64,000 bases of DNA from Gadus chalcogrammus (Eukaryota; Chordata; Actinopteri; Gadiformes; Gadidae), in assembly GCF_026213295.1 (NCBI RefSeq), contig NC_079415.1:30501313-30565312 (forward strand), in the 5' to 3' direction. Under the pieces are notes generated by a model, which saw nothing but the letters and a program-made list of their open reading frames with translations, had not been told where the DNA came from and made no database searches. Shown one piece after another: positions 10,451 to 21,550 of this stretch (position 1 is its first letter; every line of letters starts with the position of its first letter). The position numbers were made by a program, and so were the translations under genes.

Positions 10451-11475
10451 GACCTTTGTTTGGATAATAAAATAAAAACAACCCAAACAACTGATTATGT
10501 TTCTTGAATTAGAATCTATACTATGTGAGATCTGAGAGCTCTGCATTCATGTTGTACTGCTGGCATTTAACAACGAGAGATTCAGAAGGAAGTGAACCCT
10601 GAATATTATAAAATATAACCCATTGTAAATTATTAGATAACATTATATTCTTCATTGTCTGTTTTCTCCAGTTTTTTTAAGTTTTACTTCTATATATATT
10701 CTATATATTCTATATGAGTTTTACTTCTATGTATATATAAAATAATATATATAATTGTTAATTGTTGCAGTTACGTAGAGCATGGTTTGAGGATTAATGT
10801 GTATATCATAATCATCTAAACATTACTAGCAGTTCATAAGTCTGAATTATGAATGACAAAGCAATCAAATGTAAAAACATTATGGTTTCAATAAAAATGG
10901 AAAAAAAGCTAAGGTGTCGAATTATTTTTAATGCCCACCATACATCAACCCAACATGGGTAACATGTGTCTCCTTGTTTGTGAGTACCATGACTTTGTCT
11001 CTCTCCTCTCCTCTCCTCTCCATCGTCTCCTCTTAGTTTCTCCTCTCTCCTTCCTCTCTCTTCTCTTCCTCCTCTCTCCTACCTCTGCTCTCCTTTTTAG
11101 CTCATCCAGGATTGGGTTAAGTATTGTCTTGCATACACATTACATGTGTGTAAATACCCTCTTGACTTGTCTCTGCTAAAGTCTACTACCTGTGCTCTGG
11201 CGCATACAAGCAGCAGTCCCAAAATTAGTGTTATGAGCGACACCCAGTGGCGGGAGTGGGTATCACCACAGAGGGGCGGAAAGTTATTTGTGGGCCCCTA
11301 ATAATACTCTTTTGTAGTACATTTAATAAGACTATTTATGTTCCAATTAATAATGGGAATATTTATAGTCCAATTAATATGTCACAATACTGTGAGAAAT
11401 TGTCCTCTTTTTATTTTTTGCATTATATCGCATTATTAAGGTACGAATTACAGCCAGCTGCCACTCATTAGTTAA
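10451..11475 (+). other. TRIM-1 3' flank
   Basis: Includes an AATAAA-type signal shortly after the stop (about 10468) and a CT-rich stretch (10998-11100). It matches 1336-2190 and differs from the 3' flanks of TRIM-2, -4 and -5, which carry the 36-bp minisatellite. Two 3' flank subtypes therefore exist in the cluster. Confidence 0.6.
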
Positions 11476-11864
11476 TGACGTCCTTAATTACCTCATGTGG
11501 GCTTCTTTGAGCAGGTGCCGTTTAGAAACGTGCAGTCACGTGGTTGTTCACCGGTAGAAGGCGGTGAATGTCTGCGGTTGTGTAGACTTTAGGGTAAAGT
11601 GGGTTGGCGCGTGGTGCTCATGGGTCAGATTGCCGTCTCTCTGTCTCTCACCTCAGGGTTCCCCGGCACTACCGAAGCAAACCACACGGCTTCACGTGGC
11701 GCTTTGGTTGTTCCCACCACCGCACCGAGGGGAGAGGGAGGAGGAGAAGCTTTCTACCTTCTCTTGACGTGTTGTTATTTCAAAGTGTGCGGTGACGCTG
11801 GTCGACTTCGGAGCTTCAAGTAGAACACGCGGCAAGAAAAAAAAAAAAAAAAAAAAATTGACGT
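11476..11864 (+). mobile_element. Possible retroposed sequence with poly-A tail
   Basis: About 360 bp of unique GC-rich sequence ending in 21 A residues (11837-11857). A short direct repeat, tgacgt, lies at 11476-11481 and 11859-11864, as expected of target-primed insertion. It sits inside a duplicon that lacks it elsewhere. No convincing pol III A and B boxes are seen, so it may be a processed transcript rather than a tRNA-type SINE. Confidence 0.4.
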
Positions 11865-11942
11865 AAGTGAAAGATTATAGGCAGGTAGGCAGGTAGATGA
11901 ATAACATGAATGTGTTAAATTAATGCAACATGTATATGGTGT

Positions 11943-13510
11943 CAGTAGCGGACTCGGGGGGGGGGGGGGCTCGGGGGGGGCGACCGCCCCCCCTCGTGGC
12001 TCAATGGTTGAAAAAGCGCGCTAAAGTGCCCTTCAAGAGTGTCGGAAATTAGAGGAAATGCCTTATTGGCTGCCCTTTTCACGTGCAAAACATGATTAGG
12101 TGCCCTCTAGGGTGCTCCTTCATGCAATAAATTATGATGATGTGCCCTCTAGAACAAGAAAATTCACTGACGTGCCTTAATGAGTGCCCTTATGGTGCCC
12201 TTCTGCCCGTCTGGTCCTTCTAGTGCTCTTCTGCCCGTCTGGTGCCCCGATAGTGCCCTTCTGCTCGTCTGGTCCTTATAGTGCCCTTCTATTGCCCTTC
12301 TAGTACCCTGATAGTGCCCTTCTGCCCGTCTGGTCCTTCTAGTGCCCTTCCAGTGCCCTTCCAGTGCCCTTCTAGTGCCCTGATAGTGCCCTTCTGCTCG
12401 TCTGGTTCTTATAGTGCCCTTCTAGTGCTCTTCTGCCCGTCTGGTGCCCTTCTAGTGCCCTTCTGCCCGTCTGGTGCCCCCATGGTTGAAAAAGTGTGCT
12501 AAAGTGCCCTCTATGGTGGTGAAAATGAGAGAAAGTGCCTTATTGGCTGCCCTTTACACGTGAACAAAAATTAATGAGTGCCCTAGGTTGCCCCTGATGA
12601 TGATGATGTGCCCTCTGGAGCAAGAATATGGCAAACCGAAAAAAACATGTCGTGGTTAGCGATTGAGGTGCAGACGTTCCTCTCTTTGGTAGCTGACAAA
12701 CGGGGAATGCGAGGCGTTGCTTTCATGTGGCGTCGCCATGACAAACAGCTACATCGAGTGGTACTTAAATCTCCACTGGATAACGAAGCAAAGAGCGGAT
12801 TAAGAGTATGCCAGTACCCATAGTGGAAAAGCGCAATTAGATGCCAAGTTAGAAAAACTTAATATTTTCAGTTTGCATAATCGGTTTAAAATGTACATAC
12901 ATTTTTTGAGCGTTCAAGATCATTCAAGTGTAGGTCATTTCATGCAAGAGAGACGATAATGGTCAGCTATCACCTCAACATGAAGGAAAACTTCCTTAAA
13001 TGTTTCCGTAGCTGGCTGTCAGCGGTCAAAGACTGTATGGTAGCGGCACATTGAATTTTCTCCAGTCTAATTTTTACTTAAATGTTAGTAAAGATGAAAC
13101 CAGTAAGGCATCCTCCTTTCTTTGGCTAAAATGTGAAAGTGCACAATGATGGGAACAACTCATTTTGGTGTTTATAAAGTCGCTAGAATAAGGGGAAACA
13201 GTGTCTTTGAAGCAATTATTTTTCTGGGGGAGGACCCTCAGACCCCCCCTTTAAATTAGGAACCCAACTATTCTTTTAAGTGGTACATGGAGATGTAACA
13301 TGTGCCCCGAATGGGACCTTCAAGGCAGCGCTTGCTAAGGTTAGGGGATAGGACCTTCCAGGCAGCGCTGCCTTTAAGGCTCCGTTGGGGGAACAAAACA
13401 CCATCAAGTTAGAAAAGCCGCTGTGTCCGCTGGAGGGGCCCCATGTTGTCCAGAATGTGCCCTTTTTATTTTTTCGCCCCTGCCCTTCAAACAGTCTGAG
13501 TCCGCCACTG
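11943..13510. mobile_element. hAT-type non-autonomous DNA transposon with TIRs and 8-bp TSD
   Basis: Terminal inverted repeats cagtagcggactc (11943-11955) and the complement gagtccgccactg (13498-13510) differ at one position. The 8-bp duplication tatggtgt flanks it at 11935-11942 and 13511-13518. It has split the TRIM-cluster spacer repeat, which resumes at 13519. The ends and 8-bp duplication are hAT hallmarks. No transposase is encoded. Inside are a minisatellite (12180-12480) and a duplicated 80-bp block (about 11995-12075 and 12485-12560). Confidence 0.85.
12180..12480. repeat. Minisatellite inside the hAT element
   Basis: Irregular tandem copies built on agtgcccttctgcccgtctg, alternating with shorter agtgcccttct pieces. 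It lies between the two copies of the internal block that begins atggttgaaaaag. Confidence 0.8.
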
Positions 13511-13518
13511 TATGGTGT

Positions 13519-14610
13519 TTACTCCGGCTGAGTGACGTCACACGCTTTGGACAAGCCCCTGACCGCCTGGTTTTAGGGAATTACTCCCGGTATACATACT
13601 ACGTTTAAAAAGTAAGTAAGTAGGAATGTGAAACACTTTGCAGGAAGAACTACCTGTGCCGAACGAGATGAGATAAGAAAATCGAAGCATAGAATTGTAG
13701 AACGATTCTTTGTGCTATAAAAAATCTCAATGGCATTAAAAAAAATGGCTCGTTGTGTGCGGCTAGTCTGTCTGGTTCCTAAACCATCTCTCACCTACAA
13801 TTATAGAAGATCATGTTCGCCAAACTATACCTCACAACCTGACCATTATCAGGCGTTTGTATCCAGAGCGTCCAGTGAGATGAAGGCCCAGGTCTGGGCT
13901 GCTCAGGGAGGACATTGGGGATCCTTCGGACGAGGAGTCTAAACAAACCAACCAACCGGGTCCCCTGAGCCCCTCAACAGTCCTGGTTCATTGTGGGGCT
14001 GCAGGGCTGCCGGCTCCCCTGTGAACACCCCTTCAGTTCAGCTTCAATAAGAGGAGGACAGGTGTGTCGCATCAGAGCCTAATCAGCAGGGGACCGGGTC
14101 ACCCTATCAGCCAATCAGAGGTGGTGCCTGAACCAGCAGGGGACCAGGTCCCCCTATCAGCTAATCAGAGGTGGTGCCTGAACCAGCAGGTGTTTCACCT
14201 AGAGAGGGAGTCAGCGAATAGAAATAATGCAAACCGATCTATAAATGGTGTACAAAAGATGTTGAATTATCGATTAAAAGTCCTGAATTTATGAATGCAG
14301 ATCCTTCAGTGAACTACGGGCCGTTCTGTGGTTTTCTGAAGGTGCGGCACCAACTGCCAAGCTCCACCAGGTACTAGCGATTCAAATCACCCAAAGGATT
14401 CCTGGAATTGTTGAGTCAGCGTTTAACCAAACTCAAATATAAGTAGCATGTGCAGCGCATCACACCGCCAGCAGACTTGGCCTTTCTTGCGAGCTCAAAG
14501 CGGAGAAAATAAAACGTTGGGAGGAGCGGCACCCAAGGGAAATCCACTCCTTGCTACCCATCTAACCCTTGTTTTAGTTAAATGTTGTGTCGTCTGAAGC
14601 GTTATAACGT
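13519..14610 (+). repeat. TRIM-cluster spacer repeat, copy 2
   Basis: Matches 3820-4830 and 24960-26060. Its first bases were displaced by the hAT insertion. It holds two copies of the 50-bp subrepeat (about 14092-14191). No intact coding sequence. Confidence 0.75.
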
Positions 14611-14630
14611 CCACTAAGGGCTTAGGGTTT

Positions 14631-14662
<32 letters not shown>

Positions 14663-14928
14663 TATCTTGTGTATCTTTAACTTATCTGTGTATACAAGAT
14701 ACTGGAATTTTTGTAATTTTTATAATATCGCACATTTTAACTTTTTAAGTAATTTTATAGTATATCATTTGATATGTAAAGATATTTTACGGTATTTAAC
14801 GGTTCATACTTATTATTATTATAACATATACCCTACCTTTTTATTTTAATACACTGTTTATTTTATTGTTCACCAGCTTTGGCAAATTTATATTCCTCAG
14901 GCCAATAAAGCTTTTTTGAATTTAATTT

Positions 14929-14965
<37 letters not shown>

Positions 14966-15549
14966 ACTTTGATTTCATGCTGAGTTGTTGGTATGGTGAC
15001 CCCTGTTTGTGTGTGTGCGTGTCCTGTGTTTGTGTAAATAAAAGGGAAATAAAGAACCTTATATTATGAAATCATAGCCACCAAACACAAAAAGTTTGCC
15101 CTGGTTTTTTGTTGCTTTTTTGATGAAAGGTGATGTAGTGGTTTACATAGTAGTGTTGTGGATTGATCCTGGTCCAAATCTCAATTTAAATGCCTAACAT
15201 TTTAATAACGTATGTAAATATGCCCTCAAATGACCCTCTACTAAACCCATGCTACTGCACGCTTTAACTGATACTGGCAGTTTCGGGTTATCAGGCAACG
15301 TCAATCAAATGTTCTGGCACCATCCCAGAGACGGTGAAAACCTGATCTGCATTCAAGCCCCGCCCCTCAATGGAGGGCTACTGTCTACCAGACGTCAGCC
15401 AGAATGCATTTTCTTTATTCTGGTAGTGGGTTGGGACCAGCTCCAACAGAATGTTTGGTTTTCCTTCACAACTTGACTGCAAGTTACTTTATTACTGCAA
15501 CCCTATTGTCTAAAATAGGATTCTTATTCTCTCCTTTTTTTTTTTTTTT
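14611..15549. other. Non-coding spacer with (GA)n tracts
   Basis: Two (GA)n runs (14637-14662 and 14934-14961) bracket an AT-rich 270-bp stretch. From about 15000 the sequence matches the start of the 2.3-kb array units (26608 onward). A poly-T run at 15534-15549 meets the truncated left end of the second Merlin-like element. Confidence 0.6.
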
Positions 15550-18256
15550 ACATAACTATAGGCTTGTGCATCATTGCCAGTTACAACACAGAGGTGCTTG
15601 CAATGCATTAAGATAGCAGGCGGCTAGTAAACATAGACTGGTGGATAGTCATGTCGATCACTGGAGTGTCATAGTTGGAATTCCGCATTTTTTGAACGAG
15701 GATAGATAGCAGTGGTGTGGTGAATTATGTTATTGTGTGTGAGAGTGTGTTAGAGTGTTTGTGTGCGTGTGCGTGTGCGTGTGCGTGTGTGTGTGTGTGC
15801 GTGTGTGTGTGTGCGTGTGTGTGTGCACGTGTGTGGTTGTGGGTGTGTGTGCCTTTAAAAGAATAGCGAGCCGGTGTGTGATTAAAAGTAGCACAATAGA
15901 GCGGGAAAAACAGCCCAATCTGGCAACACTGCCTGAACCTCCTCCAAAAGCAGCCAAAACCAGTGGGAAAAAACACCCAATCTGGAAACACTGCTGAACG
16001 TCCTCAAGCTCTAGCGTCAACGTAAATACATGAGACCAACTGAAAATGAAGCCGGTATGAAATTAAAACTAAAAAGTTTAAATTATATCGAAATTCCGTT
16101 AGGTTATTATTGAAGATTCAAGTATGTACATTTGTTTAATGGTTGAATGAAAATTAAACAGTTGCAGTACCAGAGGCCTCCCATTGACTCCAATGTTAAA
16201 GAAAGATAATATTTTATGCATCTTAAATACACTTAAAAAGTGTCAAATATTAAAAAAATCTGAAATGAAGCGCGCGATTCCAAACTATTCTGAATATTTA
16301 ACAATTTGAATGGAATTTCAAGGTGAAAAATTTAGGAAGGAGATAGGTCCCAAAGTTTGCAGAGAATAATCAAGAAAAAAATAATAAAACTTACGTAGAA
16401 CAATAGTTGAGCGCTGCATGCAGCACTCACCTAATTAAGGCTAGGCAACTATGGCCCACCGAGTGCTGTTTACATAGCGGCTAGCACATTTGCACCGCTA
16501 GCACAGATCTTGACGGCTACGGCAATCATTGTAAAATATATATATTACATTAGGTCAAAATGGCAAGTGGAGCCCGAACTCACCCTCTCACTAAACTAAA
16601 ACCACCCACGTATTCTTGCTTCTAACAGGAAATGTGAAACCGGACTGGTCGTCATGTTGGTGTGCATTGCTTAGCCTGGAATACATCATGGTGTCTCAGC
16701 ATTAGTGCTTAAGCCGAATACAGTTTAGAGAGTGCCCCAAAGAAGCCATGAGGTTTAACAGGTGGTTAATGAACAAGGCCTTTTGGAACACTGAATGCAG
16801 ATGTAAACATGCCACTAGATGCCCTAAATATGTTGTAAAGATATTGTGTCAATCTGTAGTGTAGCCTATCATATTATTATTTCATTAGATCTAGTTATCA
16901 TTATGATGGGGGAGAGTAAGGCTCATTTTAAGAAATGACACATTTTTCCTGTGCTGCTCTTCCTTAAGATACATTCTTGAGAAAACACTTGAAATGTTGA
17001 GCCTTGATTCATTCCCTAATCTTTTATACTATGATTACAGCAACATTCTCTTTTTTATTAAGGTCGTCATTGATGTTGTTGTTTCAGTACTTCATTACAC
17101 ATTCATGCCATAACAATAATGATGACTGGTTAGGGGAATTTCAGTACAGAGGACGGGCAAGTCTCTGGAGTTCCGGGTGTTTGGAATGTTGGGCATCAAG
17201 AAGGACAGGAAGATAGTGTCTCACCGCTCAGCCAGTCATCCCCTCCCCATCATAAATATGCACATTTGTCAAGGAAGCTCCAACATTTCAGATAGATGTA
17301 TATCATACCGCCGTCTTCATGATGAAGGTTACACTCATCTAACTGTTAACCGTAGAGAATGTTTTGTTGATCCAATTACAGGTGCACACACAAAACCCTG
17401 AGTGACTTTGGGGAATGTGCAAATCAACTATGTGGTGACTAAGAGGAAACCGTACACAATATATCCTGAAAGATCTCTTAGATGTTATTGAGTGGACCAC
17501 TATGGAATGCTTTTCCATGACATACGAAAAAAATATCCAGTGTGAAACAAATTTCGGTCTTATTTTTCTATATTTTTTTGTTTGCTGATTTATTGCATTG
17601 TAAGCACCTCTGTGCTGTAACTGGCATTGATACACAAGCCTATAGTTATGTTATGCTTGAAATTAAATAATTGACCTGGGGACCTGGTTTTGTCTTCGTA
17701 CGTTGTTTTGGTTCAGTGCAGTAACCTGAATGCCATTTTAAGTCTTTTCTGTATGCCTTTACTGTTTGCAATTCAAAACAAATTAACCTGGATTCTAACT
17801 ACTAGTTGTATGCTGTAATGACTTTACTGAATGCGAAGAGATTGCAAGACCCCACTTTAGAATAGGGAACATATTTTGATTTAAGACTTAATTAATAGTT
17901 AATATGGGTAATATTACCACTTGTAGGTTTGGGTTGTATTCCATACGAATAGACTATACTAATTCAGAGTAATAAAGAAGGAATACCTATTCTTGTGGTA
18001 TTGCCCCTTTACAAGGCCCCAATGATGCCTTGGTTATTAGCATCGTTACTCATATCCAATAACGGCAGTAATTAAACAATAATTAGGAGGTTATATTGGG
18101 TGAAATCTTAATTAATGGAGTAAAATAAGGTTACACAGAATACGGTATTAATATGTGTCTAATAATTACTAATAAAGGGTCAGTATGTTACTACTAGGCA
18201 TATTAATAAGCACCTAGTTATTGCCGAATATGTGTACCTTAATGTTACGTGCTACC
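15550..18256 (+). mobile_element. Merlin-like DNA transposon, copy 2 (left arm truncated)
   Basis: Nearly identical to 5527-8200. The left terminal repeat is cut short at 15550, but the right end is complete and stops next to tagtgaa (18257-18263). The transposase fragment lies at 17111-17460. Together the two copies show the element predates the ~10-kb duplication. A (TG)n tract lies at 15736-15850. Confidence 0.65.
17111..17460 (+). pseudogene. Merlin/IS1595-type transposase fragment, copy 2
   Basis: The frame 17177-17401 differs from copy 1 by one visible residue (Arg to Met after IIN). It has the same SDRCISYRRL and FVDPITGAHT blocks and the same frameshift before the ERLW-type region, here changed further by base substitutions. 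Inactive, with no complete catalytic triad in one frame. Confidence 0.65.
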
Positions 18257-18905
18257 TAGTGAACTTGTTGGTCTGGTTCTTCTGCCCTACCCTGAGCCAC
18301 ATGATGCAGCTGTTTTATGAGGTTAGAGATGAGCCTTATTTAACTACCAGCGTTAACTCAATATTAAATCACAAACAATTATAGCACATATAACCTGGAC
18401 AATGGACATACATGAAGAGGGAGGTTTTTACGAGGACTGTAGAAAATTCCAGCCTCGGGGAAAGTAAATTCAAGTCAATTGTTTTTGTATAACTCTTAAT
18501 CCCAGTTACAGAGGCATATCACCATTAAATCACCACATTGTCTCAGGTTAAAACAGCTCTTGGTCTGTGTTTTGTCTTTAAAAAATTGAACATATTTGCA
18601 CGCACTTCAATGCATTTGGAGTAGCCTACAACGTAAATTAATGTGGCCAAACCCAATCAGTGAATTGTGTGTCTGTGGGGGCGGAGCCAGGTGTTGGGGG
18701 AGGAGGGAGGTGTTAGGGGAGGAGTCAGGTGTTAGGGGAGGAGTCAGGTGTTAGGGGAGGAGAGTAGAGGATGTCTTGATCAGGAAACTAAATCTAACAT
18801 TCATAGGAACCAAAGCTACCCGAAGTGGAAGCAGTTCTCTCTTTCAGGAGGAAAATAAATCAATTTTTTTTAACAAATAGTCTGAAAGACAGAAACCACA
18901 GCAAG
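18257..18905 (+). promoter_or_regulatory. TRIM-2 upstream region and untranslated exon 1
   Basis: Contains the TRIM upstream duplicon (18330-18480), the 19-bp minisatellite (18688-18763), the conserved gaggatgtcttgatcagg block and a leader ending caag at 18905. It is very close to the TRIM-1 upstream region. Confidence 0.5.
18688..18763. repeat. 19-bp promoter-proximal minisatellite, about 4 copies
   Basis: Same unit as at 8492-8568, with one variant copy (ggtgttgggggaggag). Confidence 0.85.
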
Positions 18906-19011
18906 GTGAGAATAACAGCACAACTTCGAGATAAGTTAACACCTTGCTACCCGTTATAGAATTTAACGTATTGAAAATGCTTGATACATAAACCTTGTCA
19001 TCTGTGTCTAG
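18906..19011 (+). other. 5' UTR intron of TRIM-2 (106 bp)
   Basis: Donor caag|gtgaga and acceptor tgtgtctag|gaATG; nearly identical to that of TRIM-1. Confidence 0.75.
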
Positions 19012-19013
19012 GA

Positions 19014-20639
19014 ATGGCCTCTGCTAAAACATCCTGTACTGAAGATAACCTTTTATGTTCCATCTGTCTGGATGTGTTCAGAAACCCAGTTTCTACACGA
19101 TGTGGACACAACTTCTGCAGGACCTGTATTACAAAGTTCTGGCATAAAAAACAAAACTACAATTGTCCTACTTGCAACCATCTGTTCCAAACTAGACCTT
19201 ATCTACAGGTCAATACCCTTTTATCAGAGATGGCCGCTCAGTGTAGAACATCCGTACAAGTAAAAGTGCAGCCATGTGTTGAACCAGCAGAAGTTCCATG
19301 TGACGTCTGTACTGGGACCCAGCTGAAGGCCGTGAAGTCCTGTCTAGTGTGTCTTATCTCTTACTGCCAAACCCACCTTGAGCCACATCAGAGAGTCGCA
19401 GGCCTGAAGAAACATCGGCTGGTCGAGCCTATGGACCGTCTGGAAGACAGAATGTGTAAGAAACACAATCAACTACTGGAGCTCTTTTGCATGAATGACC
19501 AGTTTTGTGTGTGTCAGATCTGCACAGAGACAGACCACAGGTTCCATCATGCTATACCTCTAAAGGTGGAATATGAAGTGAAGATGGCCAAGCTGGGGAA
19601 GATGGAGGCTGAAGTTCAGCAGATGGTCCAGGAGAGAAAACAAAAGATTGAGGAGATTAAAGACACAGTCAAACGCAGCAAAGCAGACGCAGACAGAGAG
19701 ATAGCTGATGGTGTACAGGTCCTCGCCGCTTTGATGCGCTGCATTGAAAAGTGCCAGGATGATCTCAACAAAATGGTTAAAGAGAGACTGAAATCCACAG
19801 AGAAACAAGCTGAAGGCCTCATCAAAGAGCTGGAGCAGGAAATAGAAGATCTGACTAATAGAAGCTCAGAGGTGAAGCAGCTCTCACACACTAAAGACCA
19901 CCTCCACTTCCTCCAGGCCTTCAGATCCCTGAAGAATCCTCCACCCACCAGGGACTGGACGACGGTGGAGGTCCGTCCTCCGTCATACGTAGGGACCTTG
20001 AGGAGATCCCTGGATCAGCTGGAGGAGACACTGAACATGGAGATGAAGAAGCTGTGTAATGATGCTGAACTGAAGAGGGTCCAGCAGTATGAAGTAGATG
20101 TGACTCTGGATCCTGATACAGCTGGTCCCAGTCTCATCCTGTCTAAGGATGGGAAACAAGTACATGATGGAGGTGTAAGGAAGAAACTCACAGACAACCC
20201 TAAGAGATTTACACAGTGTGTATGTGTTCTCACGAGGCAGAGCTTCTCCTCAGGGAGGTTTTACTTTGAGGTCAAGGTTAAAGACAAGACTCAATGGCAT
20301 GTTGGTGTTGCCAGAGAATCCATCAATAGAAAAGGCGCTATACGTGCGACCCCTGAGACAGGTTTCTGGACCATTAAATTCAGCAAGGATGGGTTGGCAT
20401 TTAATGATAAGCTTTATGTCTATGTCCCTATGAGAGCTGAGCTCCAGAAGGTGGGGGTGTTTGTTGATTATGATGAGGGTCTGGTCTCCTTCTATGATGT
20501 GGAAGCCAGGGTTCATATCTACTATGTTACTGGCTGCTCCTTTAGTGAGCCTCTCTATCCATTCCTCTCTCCATGTTTACATGAAGAAGGTACAAACTCT
20601 GCCCCCCTGATCCTCTCACCTGTCAATCAAACAGACTAG
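19014..20639 (+). CDS. TRIM-2: bloodthirsty-related TRIM protein, intact
   Basis: 541 residues in one exon. RING cysteines and histidine at C15, C18, C30, H32, C35, C38, C51 and C54 give a complete C3HC4 set. B-box 1 is C96-H125; B-box 2 is C148-H179. A long coiled coil follows (about 185-320) and a full PRY-SPRY (about 355-541). The VFVDYDEGLVSFYDVEA and APLILSPVN C-terminal signatures are those of the teleost bloodthirsty/TRIM39-like family rather than of classical finTRIMs. Expected role: RING-type E3 ubiquitin ligase that dimerises by the coiled coil and selects targets by B30.2, probably cytoplasmic and linked to innate immunity. The start is set by the splice acceptor two bases upstream. 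Confidence 0.92.
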   Translation: MASAKTSCTEDNLLCSICLDVFRNPVSTRCGHNFCRTCITKFWHKKQNYNCPTCNHLFQTRPYLQVNTLLSEMAAQCRTSVQVKVQPCVEPAEVPCDVCTGTQLKAVKSCLVCLISYCQTHLEPHQRVAGLKKHRLVEPMDRLEDRMCKKHNQLLELFCMNDQFCVCQICTETDHRFHHAIPLKVEYEVKMAKLGKMEAEVQQMVQERKQKIEEIKDTVKRSKADADREIADGVQVLAALMRCIEKCQDDLNKMVKERLKSTEKQAEGLIKELEQEIEDLTNRSSEVKQLSHTKDHLHFLQAFRSLKNPPPTRDWTTVEVRPPSYVGTLRRSLDQLEETLNMEMKKLCNDAELKRVQQYEVDVTLDPDTAGPSLILSKDGKQVHDGGVRKKLTDNPKRFTQCVCVLTRQSFSSGRFYFEVKVKDKTQWHVGVARESINRKGAIRATPETGFWTIKFSKDGLAFNDKLYVYVPMRAELQKVGVFVDYDEGLVSFYDVEARVHIYYVTGCSFSEPLYPFLSPCLHEEGTNSAPLILSPVNQTD

Positions 20640-21550
20640 GACCTTTGTTTAATAATAAAATAATCAAACAACTAGGAAACAACTAATGTTGTTTCCTGAA
20701 TTACACTCTACTGTGTGAAATCTTAAAGAACTGGATTGATATCGTACTTTTTCACTGTCATTTAACAAGGGCCAATACATTAAGCTAACACTGTGTACTA
20801 TCAACAATATTACCCATTATAACTGATAAGACTACACAATAATGTTCAATGTCTTAACCAAATATATTCCTTTATTATTTTGAATCATGTTTTACAACAC
20901 AAAACAATGTTTTTAAACTTTGATTTAAATAAAAATAAAAATTGAAAGTATAATGGGGACATCTTCTGTGGAAAAGCTACATATGTATTCAGTGGAATAG
21001 GTATATTCTCTGTACAATAGGTAATTAATGGAATAGATACATTCTCAGTACAATATGTATTCAGTGAAATAGGTACATACTCAGTCAAATATGTATTCAG
21101 CTGAATAGGCACATTTTCAGTAGAATAGGAACAAACTCAGTACAATATGCATTCAGTCTAATAGGTACGTTCACCGTACTATTCAGTGGAATAGGTTTCT
21201 GTACAATATCGTGGGCTTTATGCTGATGTGTGGTTGAGGCATCCTCACCTGGCCGAGTCAGACTGATTGGACTCTCAGGCTGGGTGAGGCAATGGCTCAA
21301 CTACCAGAGGGTGCAATTGTTCTTTAAACAATGCCAACTTTTCAAAAAAATTCCAGAAAAAGTCGGACACCGGAGGCATACTCCTATTCACACCGTTGAC
21401 TGGTTTACTTCAGTGTTTATAACATAAATATAGAGATATAACACTTTTGCTGTATAAATGTTTTGAATTGTCAATATATATATATATATATACATACTTC
21501 GAGCATAAGGTTGGATGATAACGGCCTTCTGAACCTAGAGTAGGCCTCTA
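20640..21550 (+). other. TRIM-2 3' flank with 36-bp minisatellite
   Basis: An AATAAA-type signal lies near 20654. At 20960-21190 there is a degenerate 36-bp minisatellite (aggtacattctcagtacaat type). Then comes a conserved tail (ttgaggcatcctcacctgg, about 21235) also present at 41996, 49096 and 53838. The tail ends at cctcta, where a hAT-like element is inserted. Confidence 0.65.
20960..21190. repeat. 36-bp minisatellite downstream of TRIM-2
   Basis: About six degenerate copies of a unit of the form ggaataggtacattctcagt plus acaatatgtattcagt. Homologous arrays follow TRIM-4, TRIM-5 and TRIM-6. Confidence 0.8.

Noticed and set aside
12180..12480. Possible CRISPR-like array
   Set aside because: Irregular unit lengths and no spacers between equal repeats; it is a minisatellite in a eukaryotic transposon.
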